Below are positions 17,676 to 25,201 of a stretch of DNA of 42,001 bases, piece after piece (the first letter of the stretch is position 1; every line of letters begins with the position of its first letter). The stretch comes from an uncultured Hungatella sp. (GTDB lineage Bacteria > Bacillota > Clostridia > Lachnospirales > Lachnospiraceae), in the NCBI GenBank assembly GCA_910588325.1, contig CAJUPP010000026.1, positions 1 to 42,001 of the forward strand. Reading direction: 5' to 3'. Below the pieces are notes generated by a model, which saw only the letters and a program-made list of their open reading frames with translations, made no database searches and was not told the DNA's origin. The translations under genes were made by a program, and so were the position numbers.

Positions 17676-19349
17676 ATGATCAGGACATTTCGTACCAACA
17701 AAATCAGAAAGACAACATGTTTAAGCGGAAGCTTGTGGGAATTTTCCCCTTGTTCCGGTGAATGGAAAGGCAAGGTATATCCCGTTGCCGTTCCGTGCTG
17801 CTGGGAAAGTCTTCCGGATTTTTCGGCATATCGGGGAGTCGGGGTCTTTACGAAGAAATTTGAAGCAAAGGGAACCATCCGTCTGGTGTTTAAGGGGGTA
17901 AGCCATACAGCCAGGGTTTGCGTGGACGGGAAAGAAATGGGGAGCCACTACAATGCATTTACACCGTTTTCTATTGTGGTAAAAGGTCTGGAAGAGGGCT
18001 GTCATAAACTGGAGGTCTATGCGGACAATACCTTCAGTGAAGCCAGCGCCCTTCATGTTCCGAACGATTATATGAGTTATGGAGGAATTTCCAGAGGCGT
18101 TGTGCTGGAGGAGCTGGAAGATGCTTATATTGAGTATGTTCATGCCGTTCCAATAAAGGAAGAAGACGGCTGGAAGGTGCGGACTGCCGTAAAGGTAAAT
18201 TCCGTATCAGATGAGGAGAAGACTTACAAGCTGATTGTACAGGTGGAAGGGCAGCCGGCAGTTGCGGAAGAAGTGATTTTAAAGGGCGGAGAGGATGTGA
18301 TTGTAGAGAAGGTGATCTCATCGGAGGATGTGGAAGTGTGGGAGATGGAGAATCCCAGACTGTATGGAATCTCAGCTGTGCTTTCAGCAGAAGAGCCGGT
18401 GGATGACCTGATAGACCGCTTTGGATATCGGGAAGTGAGGGTTGACGGAAAGGACATTCTGCTAAATGGAAAGAAGATAAGGATCAAGGGTTTCTGCCGT
18501 CATGAGGACCATCCGATGTACGGTTGTGCTCTGCCTTTTGCCGCTATAGAACAGGATCTGCAGATTGCTAAGGATTTAGGCGCCAATGCGATTCGGACCT
18601 CTCATTATCCTAATGATGAACTGTTTCTGGATCTGTGTGACGAGCAGGGAATCTGGGTGTGGGAGGAGAATCATGCCAGAGGCTTAAGCGAGGAGCAGAT
18701 GAGAAATCCTAATTTTGAGCGTCAGGCAGAGGATTGCATCCGCGAGATGATTACGGCTCATATGAATCATCCGTCCATCATTATCTGGGGAATCTTAAAT
18801 GAGTGTGCCAGCGAGACAGAGTATGGGTATGAGTGCTATAAGAAACAATATGAGCTGATTCATCAGATGGATGATTCCAGGCCAAGGTCATCAGCCAGCT
18901 GTAAGTTTAAGACGGATCTCTGTTTTGGTTTGCCGGATATTGTGTCCTACAATATCTATCCGGAGTGGTATCATGATGCGCCTACAGGAGAGTATTTGGC
19001 GGATCTTTATAATTGGGTTCAGACAGACAGTGAAGGAAAGGGTAAGCCGTTTTTGATTACGGAGATTGGCGCAGGCGCTATCTACGGTTACAGAACGCCT
19101 GCTATGTGCAAATGGTCTGAGGAATATCAGGCGAAGGCGTTGGAGAATCAGATTACGGCAGTGCTGGGACAGGAAGGCTGCAGTGGCATCTTTATCTGGC
19201 AGTTCTGTGATGTGCGTATCAGCTTTGAATGGTTCAGCAACAGGCCGCGTACCATGAATAATAAAGGAATTGTAGATGAATACAGAAGAAGAAAGTTGTC
19301 CTATGATGTAGTAAAGCGTCTGTATCATTCTTATTCGGATTATCGATGA
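17676..19349 (+). CDS. GH2 glycosidase, probable beta-glucuronidase
   Basis: A 557-residue cytoplasmic family 2 glycoside hydrolase with a sugar-binding jelly-roll (about 15-165), an immunoglobulin-like domain (165-255) and a TIM-barrel (255-557). The acid/base is Glu376 in WGILNE and the nucleophile Glu463 in LITEIGAG. Near the C-terminus the MNNKGIVDE segment contains N-x-K (Asn528, Lys530), aligning by eye with the carboxylate-recognising N-x-K of Escherichia coli beta-glucuronidase. That argues for a glucuronide or galacturonide substrate rather than galactoside. The segment before NHPS is about 17 residues shorter than in the E. coli enzyme, so the large Loop 1 is absent. The ATG at 17676 follows GGAGG by five bases. 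It lies in the operon with the importer and DUF2264 protein. Confidence 0.85.
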   Translation: MIRTFRTNKIRKTTCLSGSLWEFSPCSGEWKGKVYPVAVPCCWESLPDFSAYRGVGVFTKKFEAKGTIRLVFKGVSHTARVCVDGKEMGSHYNAFTPFSIVVKGLEEGCHKLEVYADNTFSEASALHVPNDYMSYGGISRGVVLEELEDAYIEYVHAVPIKEEDGWKVRTAVKVNSVSDEEKTYKLIVQVEGQPAVAEEVILKGGEDVIVEKVISSEDVEVWEMENPRLYGISAVLSAEEPVDDLIDRFGYREVRVDGKDILLNGKKIRIKGFCRHEDHPMYGCALPFAAIEQDLQIAKDLGANAIRTSHYPNDELFLDLCDEQGIWVWEENHARGLSEEQMRNPNFERQAEDCIREMITAHMNHPSIIIWGILNECASETEYGYECYKKQYELIHQMDDSRPRSSASCKFKTDLCFGLPDIVSYNIYPEWYHDAPTGEYLADLYNWVQTDSEGKGKPFLITEIGAGAIYGYRTPAMCKWSEEYQAKALENQITAVLGQEGCSGIFIWQFCDVRISFEWFSNRPRTMNNKGIVDEYRRRKLSYDVVKRLYHSYSDYR

Positions 19350-19471
19350 GGATACTGTGGGGGCGAAAGGGCCTCTCGCTTGGCCAGATACCACATGATA
19401 GGGTTTTGCCTGGAACCGTCAGATGACGAAGCGGTTTGGGGCTATCATATAGAGGAGGTCAGAGGAGACTT

Positions 19472-20854
19472 ATGTTTGAGAGAATGAAACGTTTATTTGC
19501 CCAGGTGGATATGACAGTGGGAAAGCCATGGGAGAAGATTGTTGCGTTCACGATTCCGATGCTTATTGGGAATATAGCACAGCAATTGTATAATACTGTG
19601 GACAGTATCGTGGTAGGAAAGTATGTGGGAGACAATGCGTTGGCAGCAGTTGGAAGCGCCAGCCCCATATTGAATTTGCTTCTGGTACTGTTTGTAGGTA
19701 TTTCTATGGGAGTCGGTATTATGGTGTCGCAGTATTTTGGCTCCAGGGACCGTGAGAACCTGTCATTAACTATAGGAAGTTCCATTATGTTGACAGCAGT
19801 ATCCTCCATCCTTCTGATGGTTTTTGGAGCAATGATTATCCGTCCGGTGCTGCATGCTTTAAATACACCGGACAGCATTATTGATTGGTGCAGTTCTTAC
19901 CTGTTCATTATCTTGATGGGGATTTTAGGGCCGGCTTACTATAATATCTTATGTGGGATTTTAAGGGGGCTGGGGGATTCCCTGTCAGCCTTGGTGTATC
20001 TTTTGATTGCTACGGTACTGAATATTGTTTTGGATTTGTGGTTTGTGGCTGGATTCCACATGGGGGTAGCCGGTGTGGCACTGGCTACGGTGATTGCTCA
20101 GCTGGTATCTGCATTTATGTGCTTTTTAAAGCTTTGCAGGATGACGGATTTGTTTGATTTGAAACTTCGTTATTTAAAACCTAATAAGGAAAATATTGTG
20201 ACGGTTCTTCGGCTGGGGCTTCCTTCCGGAGTTACTCAGGCGATTTTCTCACTGGCTATGGTTGTGGTTCAATCTTTGACCAACAGTTTTGGCGAACTGG
20301 TTATTGCGGCCAATGTGATTATTATGAGAGTAGATGGATTTGCAATGATGCCGAATTTTTCTTTCGGAACGGCAATGACTACATATTCCGGACAGAATGT
20401 GGGGGCTAAAAAGCTTGACAGAGTAAAGCAGGGAGCAAAACAGGGGACTTTGATTGCAGTGGGGACCTCTGCTGTGATTACGGCGTTGATTCTCATGTTT
20501 GGACGATATCTGATGGCGATTTTTACGAGTACGGAAGAGTTGGTTCTGTTAAGCGCCAATATGATGAAGATTCTGGCGGCAGGATATATTGCCATGGCTG
20601 TCACCCAGAGCCTGTCCGGTGTTATGAGAGGGGCGGGGGATACGGTAACACCTATGTGGATTTCTATGATTACTACGGTTGCGATTCGTGTACCGCTGGC
20701 CTATGGAATCGCGTTTTTGACAAGGACTCCAGAGTCGCCTCAGGGAAGTTATACATGTATATGGATTTCTCTTCTGTGCTCCTGGGTCCTGGGAGCAGTG
20801 ATTACGGCATTCTGCTATCGTCTGGGACGTTGGAAGAGGAAAGCGCTAAATTAA
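19472..20854 (+). CDS. MATE family efflux transporter
   Basis: A 460-residue multidrug and toxic compound extrusion protein with about twelve membrane helices in two homologous halves, each opening with a family-like segment (PMLIGNIAQQLYNTVDSIVVG in the first and LRLGLPSGVTQAIFSLAMVV in the second). It belongs to the NorM/DinF-related group common in Clostridia and is presumably cation-driven. The start at 19472 is preferred over an in-frame one 12 codons earlier because AGGAG lies just before it. It begins 122 bases after the GH2 gene and ends at a strong terminator, so it may be read through from the sugar operon, perhaps exporting an aglycone. That role is speculative. Confidence 0.9.
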   Translation: MFERMKRLFAQVDMTVGKPWEKIVAFTIPMLIGNIAQQLYNTVDSIVVGKYVGDNALAAVGSASPILNLLLVLFVGISMGVGIMVSQYFGSRDRENLSLTIGSSIMLTAVSSILLMVFGAMIIRPVLHALNTPDSIIDWCSSYLFIILMGILGPAYYNILCGILRGLGDSLSALVYLLIATVLNIVLDLWFVAGFHMGVAGVALATVIAQLVSAFMCFLKLCRMTDLFDLKLRYLKPNKENIVTVLRLGLPSGVTQAIFSLAMVVVQSLTNSFGELVIAANVIIMRVDGFAMMPNFSFGTAMTTYSGQNVGAKKLDRVKQGAKQGTLIAVGTSAVITALILMFGRYLMAIFTSTEELVLLSANMMKILAAGYIAMAVTQSLSGVMRGAGDTVTPMWISMITTVAIRVPLAYGIAFLTRTPESPQGSYTCIWISLLCSWVLGAVITAFCYRLGRWKRKALN

Positions 20855-20857
20855 TCG

Positions 20858-20912
20858 AAAATGGGCTGTCGGAAAATGAAGGTATTATTTTCATTTTCCG
20901 ACAGCCCATTTT
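20858..20912 (+). terminator. Strong terminator after the MATE gene
   Basis: A perfect 23-base-pair inverted repeat (20858-20880 with 20890-20912) with a nine-base loop starts four bases after the stop codon. It is flanked by A and T runs, so it can work in both directions and also end the minus-strand aminopeptidase transcript. Confidence 0.92.
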
Positions 20913-20981
20913 GTATATGGTGTAGAAACGGTTTAAAACAGGATAGTGGAAAAGCGTGGAGTAATGGGGATATTGGTGAAA

Positions 20982-21854
20982 TCAGTATGCGATTACTTCA
21001 TAACCATCCTCTGTAACCAGCACCTGGATTTCCCACTGGGCAGATGGCTTGTCGTCAGCGGTTCGGACGGTCCACTCGTCAACTTCGTCTACCACTACTT
21101 CCCAAGTTCCCATGTTAATCATGGGTTCAATGGTGAACATCATTCCCGGGACCATAAGCATCTCTGTGCCTTTGGAGGCCACATAGCTGACCCACGGGTC
21201 TTCGTGGAATTCCAGGCCCACTCCGTGGCCGCCAATGTCTCTAACTACCTGATAGCCGTTCTGTTTGGCAAAATCATTGACAGCCTGGGCCATATCTCCA
21301 AGGAAGTTCCAGGGCTTTACCTGGTCGAGGCCTAAATACATACACTGCCTGGTGATTTCTACCAGACGCTTCTTTTCTTCGGAGACATCGCCAATAAGGA
21401 ACATGCGGGAGGAGTCGGAGAAATAGCCGTCTAAGATGGTGGAGCAGTCTATGTTGATGATATCGCCGCTTTTCAGTACCACATCAGAGGATGGGATTCC
21501 GTGGCAGACAACCTCGTTGATGGAGGTACAGACGCTTTTGGGGAAGCCGTCAAAGTTTAGCGGGGCCGGGATGGCTCCGTGTCTTACGGTTTGAGTGTGA
21601 ACCCAGTGGTTGATTTCTTCGGTGGTAACGCCTTCTTTGATGTGGGAGGCTACGTAATCCAGAACGGCGATGTTGACCTTGGCGCTTTCTTTTATTTTTT
21701 CAATTTGTGCGGGAGTTTTAATCATGGAATGATCTGGGATGATGTGGCCCTGACGCTTGTAGGCAGCCAGTTTTTGGTCGAAATCATAATGGCATTTTTT
21801 ATACTTTTGTCCGCTGCCGCACCAGCAGGGGCTGTTTCTGTTTATGATGTGCAT
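20982..21854 (-). CDS. map: Type I methionine aminopeptidase with SEC-C zinc motif
   Basis: A 290-residue cytoplasmic enzyme that removes the initiator methionine from new proteins. Residues 7-22 hold a SEC-C motif (CWCGSGQKYKKCH) typical of metal binding and ribosome or SecA-associated proteins. The pita-bread catalytic domain follows, with ligands visible as Asp in IINIDCS, Asp in YFSDSSR, His in GGHGVGLEFHEDP, Glu in FTIEPMI and Glu in WEIQVLVTEDG. SEC-C-tagged methionine aminopeptidases are a recognised variant. The ATG at 21854 has AAGGAG ten bases upstream and a good promoter. It stands apart from the ribosomal-protein cluster where map often sits, so a second copy may exist elsewhere. 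Confidence 0.94.
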   Translation of the reverse strand: MHIINRNSPCWCGSGQKYKKCHYDFDQKLAAYKRQGHIIPDHSMIKTPAQIEKIKESAKVNIAVLDYVASHIKEGVTTEEINHWVHTQTVRHGAIPAPLNFDGFPKSVCTSINEVVCHGIPSSDVVLKSGDIINIDCSTILDGYFSDSSRMFLIGDVSEEKKRLVEITRQCMYLGLDQVKPWNFLGDMAQAVNDFAKQNGYQVVRDIGGHGVGLEFHEDPWVSYVASKGTEMLMVPGMMFTIEPMINMGTWEVVVDEVDEWTVRTADDKPSAQWEIQVLVTEDGYEVIAY

Positions 21855-21899
21855 GAGAGGGTACTCCTTTTAGATTGCAGATAAGTAATTCATTTCCAT

Positions 21900-21929
21900 A
21901 TTATAGCACAACAAAAAACATTATTACAA
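21900..21929 (-). promoter_or_regulatory. Sigma-A promoter for the methionine aminopeptidase gene
   Basis: On the minus strand TTGTAA (21929-21924) and TATAAT (21905-21900) are 18 bases apart, ending 46 bases before the start codon. Confidence 0.65.
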
Positions 21930-22000
21930 TAGAATTAAGAGCCACATGGATAGTGTTTTGAAATTTGTACATAAAAATTCATTTTGGATAAAACTTATAC

Positions 22001-22028
22001 TTGATTAATTCCCAAAATGCCTTATAAT
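22001..22028 (+). promoter_or_regulatory. Sigma-A promoter for the amino acid ABC operon
   Basis: TTGATT (22001-22006) and TATAAT (22023-22028) are 16 bases apart. The -10 lies inside a 17-base palindrome (22020-22036), which suggests repressor control at this promoter. Confidence 0.65.
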
Positions 22029-22158
22029 GTATAAGGAATGCAGGTGAGTATAGTTATGCAGTAACACTGCATATATATGAGGAGGAACCTGCTCTATCCA
22101 GTGGCAGGTGGCGGAGGCGTTACATGCCTATACATTATTTATGAGGAGGATTGTAATT
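22020..22158 (+). promoter_or_regulatory. Leader with three inverted repeats before the amino acid ABC operon
   Basis: Three dyads follow each other: CCTTATA-ATG-TATAAGG over the -10 (22020-22036), TATGCAGT-AAC-ACTGCATA (22055-22073), and ACCTGC with GCAGGT (22087-22109). The first is a probable operator. The second and third lie in the transcribed leader and could form RNA hairpins. A second ribosome-site-like AGGAGG occurs near 22080, far from the real start, but no convincing leader peptide was found. No T-box or known riboswitch core was recognised. Confidence 0.5.
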
Positions 22159-22944
22159 ATGAAAAAACAGATACTTGCTTTGACTATGGCAGCTATGATG
22201 ATTGGCTCTCTGACTGCTTGCGCAGGCTCAGGAAAAGGGGATGAAACAACTGCGGCAGCGTCCAATGGGGGGGCTGCCGGAGCGGTTTTGACTATGGCGA
22301 CCAATGCGGAGTTCCCGCCCTACGAATATCATGATAATAATGCGATCGTAGGAATTGATGTGGAGATTGCAGAGGCATTGGCTGAGAAATTGGGGATGAC
22401 TCTGGAGATTGAAGATATCGCATTTGATTCCATTATCCCTGAGATTGATTCCGGTAAGGCAGATATTGGTCTGGCTGGTATGACTGTCAATGAAGATCGT
22501 CTGAAAAACGTGGATTTCTCTGATCCGTATACGACGGCTTCTCAGGTGATTATCGTAAAGGATGAAAGCGATATTACAGGTCCAGATGATCTGGAAGGCA
22601 AGAGCATTGGCGTTCAGTTGGGAACTACGGGTGATATCTATGCTTCTGATTATGAGGAGACTGGTTCTACCATTGAGCGTTACAGCAAGGGATTTGAGGC
22701 TGTACAGGCTATGATGCAGGGAAAGATTGATGCAGTGGTTATCGACCTGGAGCCGGCGAAGGTGTTTGTCGAGGAAAATGAAGGGATCAAGATTTTGGAT
22801 GAAGCGCTGACGGTTGAGGAATATGCCATCGCAGTAAAGAAGGGTAACACGGAATTATTGGATAAAATTAACACAGCTTTGTCTGAACTGAAGGAGTCCG
22901 GAGAGCTGCAGAAAATTATCGATAAGTATATTTCCGCAGAATAA
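22159..22944 (+). CDS. Amino acid ABC transporter substrate-binding lipoprotein
   Basis: A 261-residue family 3 solute-binding protein (SBP_bac_3) with a lipoprotein signal and lipobox LTAC (Cys21), a short Gly/Thr/Ala linker and the hallmark opening ATNAEFPPYEYHDNNAIVGIDVEIAEALAE split over residues 47-76. It is exposed on the outer membrane face and captures polar amino acids or small amines. A start 17 codons upstream is open, but AGGAGG lies 12 bases before the ATG at 22159 and the signal peptide begins there. Permease and ATPase genes follow directly, giving a complete three-gene importer. The ligand (for example glutamine, cystine or arginine) cannot be told from sequence alone. Confidence 0.93.
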   Translation: MKKQILALTMAAMMIGSLTACAGSGKGDETTAAASNGGAAGAVLTMATNAEFPPYEYHDNNAIVGIDVEIAEALAEKLGMTLEIEDIAFDSIIPEIDSGKADIGLAGMTVNEDRLKNVDFSDPYTTASQVIIVKDESDITGPDDLEGKSIGVQLGTTGDIYASDYEETGSTIERYSKGFEAVQAMMQGKIDAVVIDLEPAKVFVEENEGIKILDEALTVEEYAIAVKKGNTELLDKINTALSELKESGELQKIIDKYISAE

Positions 22945-22966
22945 GAATAATTAGAGGACGAATGCG

Positions 22967-23659
22967 ATGATTGATAATTTTAAGTCTGCTTTTTACCAAA
23001 ATTTTATACAGGATGAACGGTGGAGATATATTGTAGATGGTCTGGGAAACACGCTGAAGATCACTTTATTTGCGGTGGTAATCGGAATTGCCCTGGGGTT
23101 TCTGGTGGCAGTGATCCGCTCGACCTATGAGAAGACTCACGGACTTCGGTTTCTGAATTTGTTGTGTAAAATTTATCTGACAGTGATTCGTGGGACACCG
23201 GTATTGATTCAGCTTTTGATTATTTATTTCGTCGTATTCGGGTCCGTAAAAATTGATAAGGTGTTAGTGGCAGTTATGGCATTCGGTATCAACTCCGGTG
23301 CCTATGTGGCGGAGATCTTCCGTAGCGGCATCATGTCCATTGACAACGGACAGTTTGAGGCAGGGCGCAGCCTGGGATTTAACTACAGGCAGACTATGAT
23401 GTATATTATCATGCCTCAGGCGTTTAAGAATGTTCTGCCGGCGCTCTGCAATGAATTTATTGTGCTTTTGAAGGAGACCTCTGTCGCCGGATATATTGCG
23501 ATTCAGGATTTGACAAAGGGAGCGGATATTATCCGAAGCCGTACCTACAGTGCATTTATGCCATTGATTGCAGCGGCGATTATCTACCTGGTGATGGTGA
23601 TGATTTTTACATACTTCGTGCAAAAGCTGGAAAGGAGGCTGAGGAGCAGTGACCACTGA
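22967..23659 (+). CDS. Amino acid ABC transporter permease
   Basis: A 230-residue permease of the HisM/GlnP type with about five membrane helices. Conserved features are VIRGTPVLIQLLIIYF, the segment NSGAYVAEIFRSGIMSID, and the ATPase-contacting loop GQFEAGRSLGFNYRQTM. It probably acts as a homodimer because only one permease gene is present. The start lies 22 bases after the binding-protein stop, behind a weak GAGG site. Its end overlaps the ATPase start by 11 bases, which implies coupled translation. Confidence 0.94.
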   Translation: MIDNFKSAFYQNFIQDERWRYIVDGLGNTLKITLFAVVIGIALGFLVAVIRSTYEKTHGLRFLNLLCKIYLTVIRGTPVLIQLLIIYFVVFGSVKIDKVLVAVMAFGINSGAYVAEIFRSGIMSIDNGQFEAGRSLGFNYRQTMMYIIMPQAFKNVLPALCNEFIVLLKETSVAGYIAIQDLTKGADIIRSRTYSAFMPLIAAAIIYLVMVMIFTYFVQKLERRLRSSDH

Positions 23660-24398
23660 CAGAAAAGGAGAGCCTTTGATTCAGGTGCAGCACCTGGGCA
23701 AAAGCTTTGGGGATTTACAGGTTCTTAAAGATATTAATGTGGATATTTACAAAGGAGATGTGGTTTGCGTCATCGGACCTTCCGGATCCGGAAAGAGTAC
23801 ATTTCTGCGGTGTTTGAACCGTCTGGAAGAGCCTACATCAGGTAAGATATTTTTTGAGGGTGTAGATATTACAAGCCCAAAGACTGACATCGACAAGCAT
23901 CGTCAGAAGATGGGGATGGTATTTCAGCAGTTTAACCTGTTTCCCCATATGACGATTATGCGGAACTTGACCATTGCCCCTATGAAGCTTCAGGGACGTT
24001 CGGAACAGGAGGCCGAGGCGGAGGCAAAACGTCTTTTGGAGCGGGTAGGGCTGGCAGACAGGGAAGATGCTTATCCAAGCCAGTTATCCGGCGGACAGAA
24101 GCAGAGAATCGCTATTGTAAGGGCGTTGTGTATGAAACCGGATGTGATGCTGTTTGATGAGCCTACATCGGCTCTGGACCCTGAGATGGTAGGGGAAGTG
24201 CTGAATGTTATGCGGAGTCTGGCAGAGCAGAAGATGACCATGGTGGTGGTAACCCATGAGATGGGATTTGCCAGGGAAGTAGCCACCAGAGTGATGTTTA
24301 TGGATGAAGGATACTTTATGGAAGAAAATGAGCCAAAAGAGTTCTTTGAGAATCCTAAGAATGAGAGACTTAAGAATTTTCTTGGTAAGGTCCTGTGA
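23649..24398 (+). CDS. Amino acid ABC transporter ATP-binding protein
   Basis: A 249-residue GlnQ/HisP-type ATPase that energises the importer from the cytoplasmic side. Walker A is GPSGSGKST (about residues 40-48), the Q-loop lies in MVFQQFNLFPHMT, the ABC signature is LSGGQ, Walker B is VMLFDEP and the H-loop histidine is in VVTHEMGFA. The start is a GTG at 23649 inside the permease gene with GAGG upstream. The operon ends at a terminator 15 bases after the stop. Confidence 0.96.
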   Translation: MTTDRKGEPLIQVQHLGKSFGDLQVLKDINVDIYKGDVVCVIGPSGSGKSTFLRCLNRLEEPTSGKIFFEGVDITSPKTDIDKHRQKMGMVFQQFNLFPHMTIMRNLTIAPMKLQGRSEQEAEAEAKRLLERVGLADREDAYPSQLSGGQKQRIAIVRALCMKPDVMLFDEPTSALDPEMVGEVLNVMRSLAEQKMTMVVVTHEMGFAREVATRVMFMDEGYFMEENEPKEFFENPKNERLKNFLGKVL

Positions 24399-24412
24399 GA
24401 CAATCGATATGT

Positions 24413-24454
24413 CCCTTTCGGCGAAATTGGGAATTTGGCCGGAAGGGATTTTTT
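24413..24454 (+). terminator. Terminator of the amino acid ABC operon
   Basis: A ten-base-pair stem (24413-24422 with 24438-24447, one G-T wobble) with a 15-base loop is followed by a run of six T (24449-24454). Confidence 0.85.
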
Positions 24455-24523
24455 GCAGGGATTGATTGGCATCTGCATGGTTACATTTATTGAAAGAAGA
24501 CGGGAATTTTAAGAAAAATATAC

Positions 24524-24551
24524 TTGCAATTTTTGTGATACGGTGTATAAT
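24524..24551 (+). promoter_or_regulatory. Promoter of the metal-binding protein gene
   Basis: TTGCAA (24524-24529) and TATAAT (24546-24551) are 16 bases apart. The operator-like dyad begins three bases downstream and would cover the transcription start. Confidence 0.65.
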
Positions 24552-24553
24552 TT

Positions 24554-24579
24554 AATATATGAACAGCTATTCATGCATT
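24554..24579 (+). promoter_or_regulatory. ArsR/SmtB-family (CzrA/CadC-type) operator
   Basis: A 12-2-12 imperfect inverted repeat is centred on TGAACA-GC-TATTCA (24560-24573); 9 of 12 positions are symmetric across the arms. This matches the well-known operator of ArsR/SmtB metal-sensing repressors (SmtB, ZiaR, CzrA, CadC). It sits just downstream of the -10, so bound repressor would block transcription until metal releases it. No ArsR-type gene is present in the window, so the repressor acts from elsewhere. Confidence 0.75.
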
Positions 24580-24647
24580 AAAATAAAAGCCTTACATGCG
24601 ACAGGAAAGAGGAGCGAGAAGGCAGATATTCAGGAGGGGATATATCT

Positions 24648-24866
24648 ATGAAGAAAAAATTTAAATTGGTGGATTTGGATTGTGCTAATTGTGCGGCAAA
24701 GATGGAAACTGCGATTAATAAGATTGATGGAGTGAAGGAGGCTACAGTCAGTTTTATGACCCAGCGTCTTGTGATTGAGGCAGATGATGCCAGATTCGAC
24801 CAGATTATGCAGGAAGTGGTGAAGGCCTGCAAGAAGGTAGAGCCGGAGTGTGAGATTGTGATGTAG
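24648..24866 (+). CDS. Heavy-metal-associated (HMA) domain protein
   Basis: A 72-residue single-domain protein with the ferredoxin-like HMA fold (PF00403). The metal motif is DLDCANCAAKME, with Cys12 and Cys15 as ligands, preceded by a short strand and followed by the family-typical GVKEATVSFMTQRLVIE. Such proteins are soluble chaperones for Cu(I), Zn or Cd, or detached N-terminal domains of P1-type ATPases. DCANCAAKME resembles N-terminal domains of Zn/Cd-exporting (CadA/ZntA) ATPases more than CopZ (MxCxxC). The ArsR/SmtB-type operator upstream supports Zn/Cd-responsive expression. It is transcribed alone, with no ATPase gene beside it, and converges with csrA. Confidence 0.87.
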   Translation: MKKKFKLVDLDCANCAAKMETAINKIDGVKEATVSFMTQRLVIEADDARFDQIMQEVVKACKKVEPECEIVM

Positions 24867-24883
24867 CTTTATCAGCAAAATGG

Positions 24884-24919
24884 AAGCCGTCTTATGAAAT
24901 GATTTGCATAAGGCGGCTT
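24884..24919. terminator. Shared terminator between the HMA gene and csrA
   Basis: A 13-base-pair stem (24884-24896 with 24907-24919, one wobble) with a ten-base loop separates convergent genes. A T-rich tract follows on the plus side. The minus side has a weaker T-rich tail, so it may serve both. Confidence 0.8.
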
Positions 24920-24931
24920 TCTTAAGTTACT

Positions 24932-25201
24932 TTATTTAGTTGTTGCGTTCTCTTCTTCCTTTTTGGTATTATTATCATCACGATGCAGAAGGGACTGAAG
25001 CATCCATACAGAACTCATGTCTGGAATGATGGCCGTCTTATTTATCTGCTCTGCTTCGGAAAGCTCCTCTCGGAGAATCGAAATCTGTTTTGGAGCATCA
25101 ATAGCTAAGCGAACGCCGTCTGATGCACATTCTATAATTGTGACGCGGATATTGTCTCCAATTAAAAGACTTTCGTTTTTTTTACGTCGAAGAATCAGCA
25201 T
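24932..25201 (-). CDS. csrA: Carbon storage regulator CsrA
   Basis: An RNA-binding protein that represses translation, in Firmicutes chiefly of flagellin, and is antagonised by FliW. The core MLILRRKKNESLLIGDNI and the beta-strand region VTIIECASDGVRLAIDAP are standard. At 89 residues it is longer than the usual 61-75, because about 25 residues (from roughly residue 60) with a charged RDDNNTKKEEE end extend the C-terminus. The start at 25201 is preferred to a GTG three codons earlier because GGGAG is at proper spacing. It overlaps the end of fliW by 20 bases and is last in the flagellar minus-strand operon. Confidence 0.95.
   Translation of the reverse strand: MLILRRKKNESLLIGDNIRVTIIECASDGVRLAIDAPKQISILREELSEAEQINKTAIIPDMSSVWMLQSLLHRDDNNTKKEEENATTK

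Noticed and set aside
24408..24454. Small antisense frame across the ABC operon terminator
   Set aside because: It overlaps the ATPase gene and a terminator stem; the composition is not protein-like.
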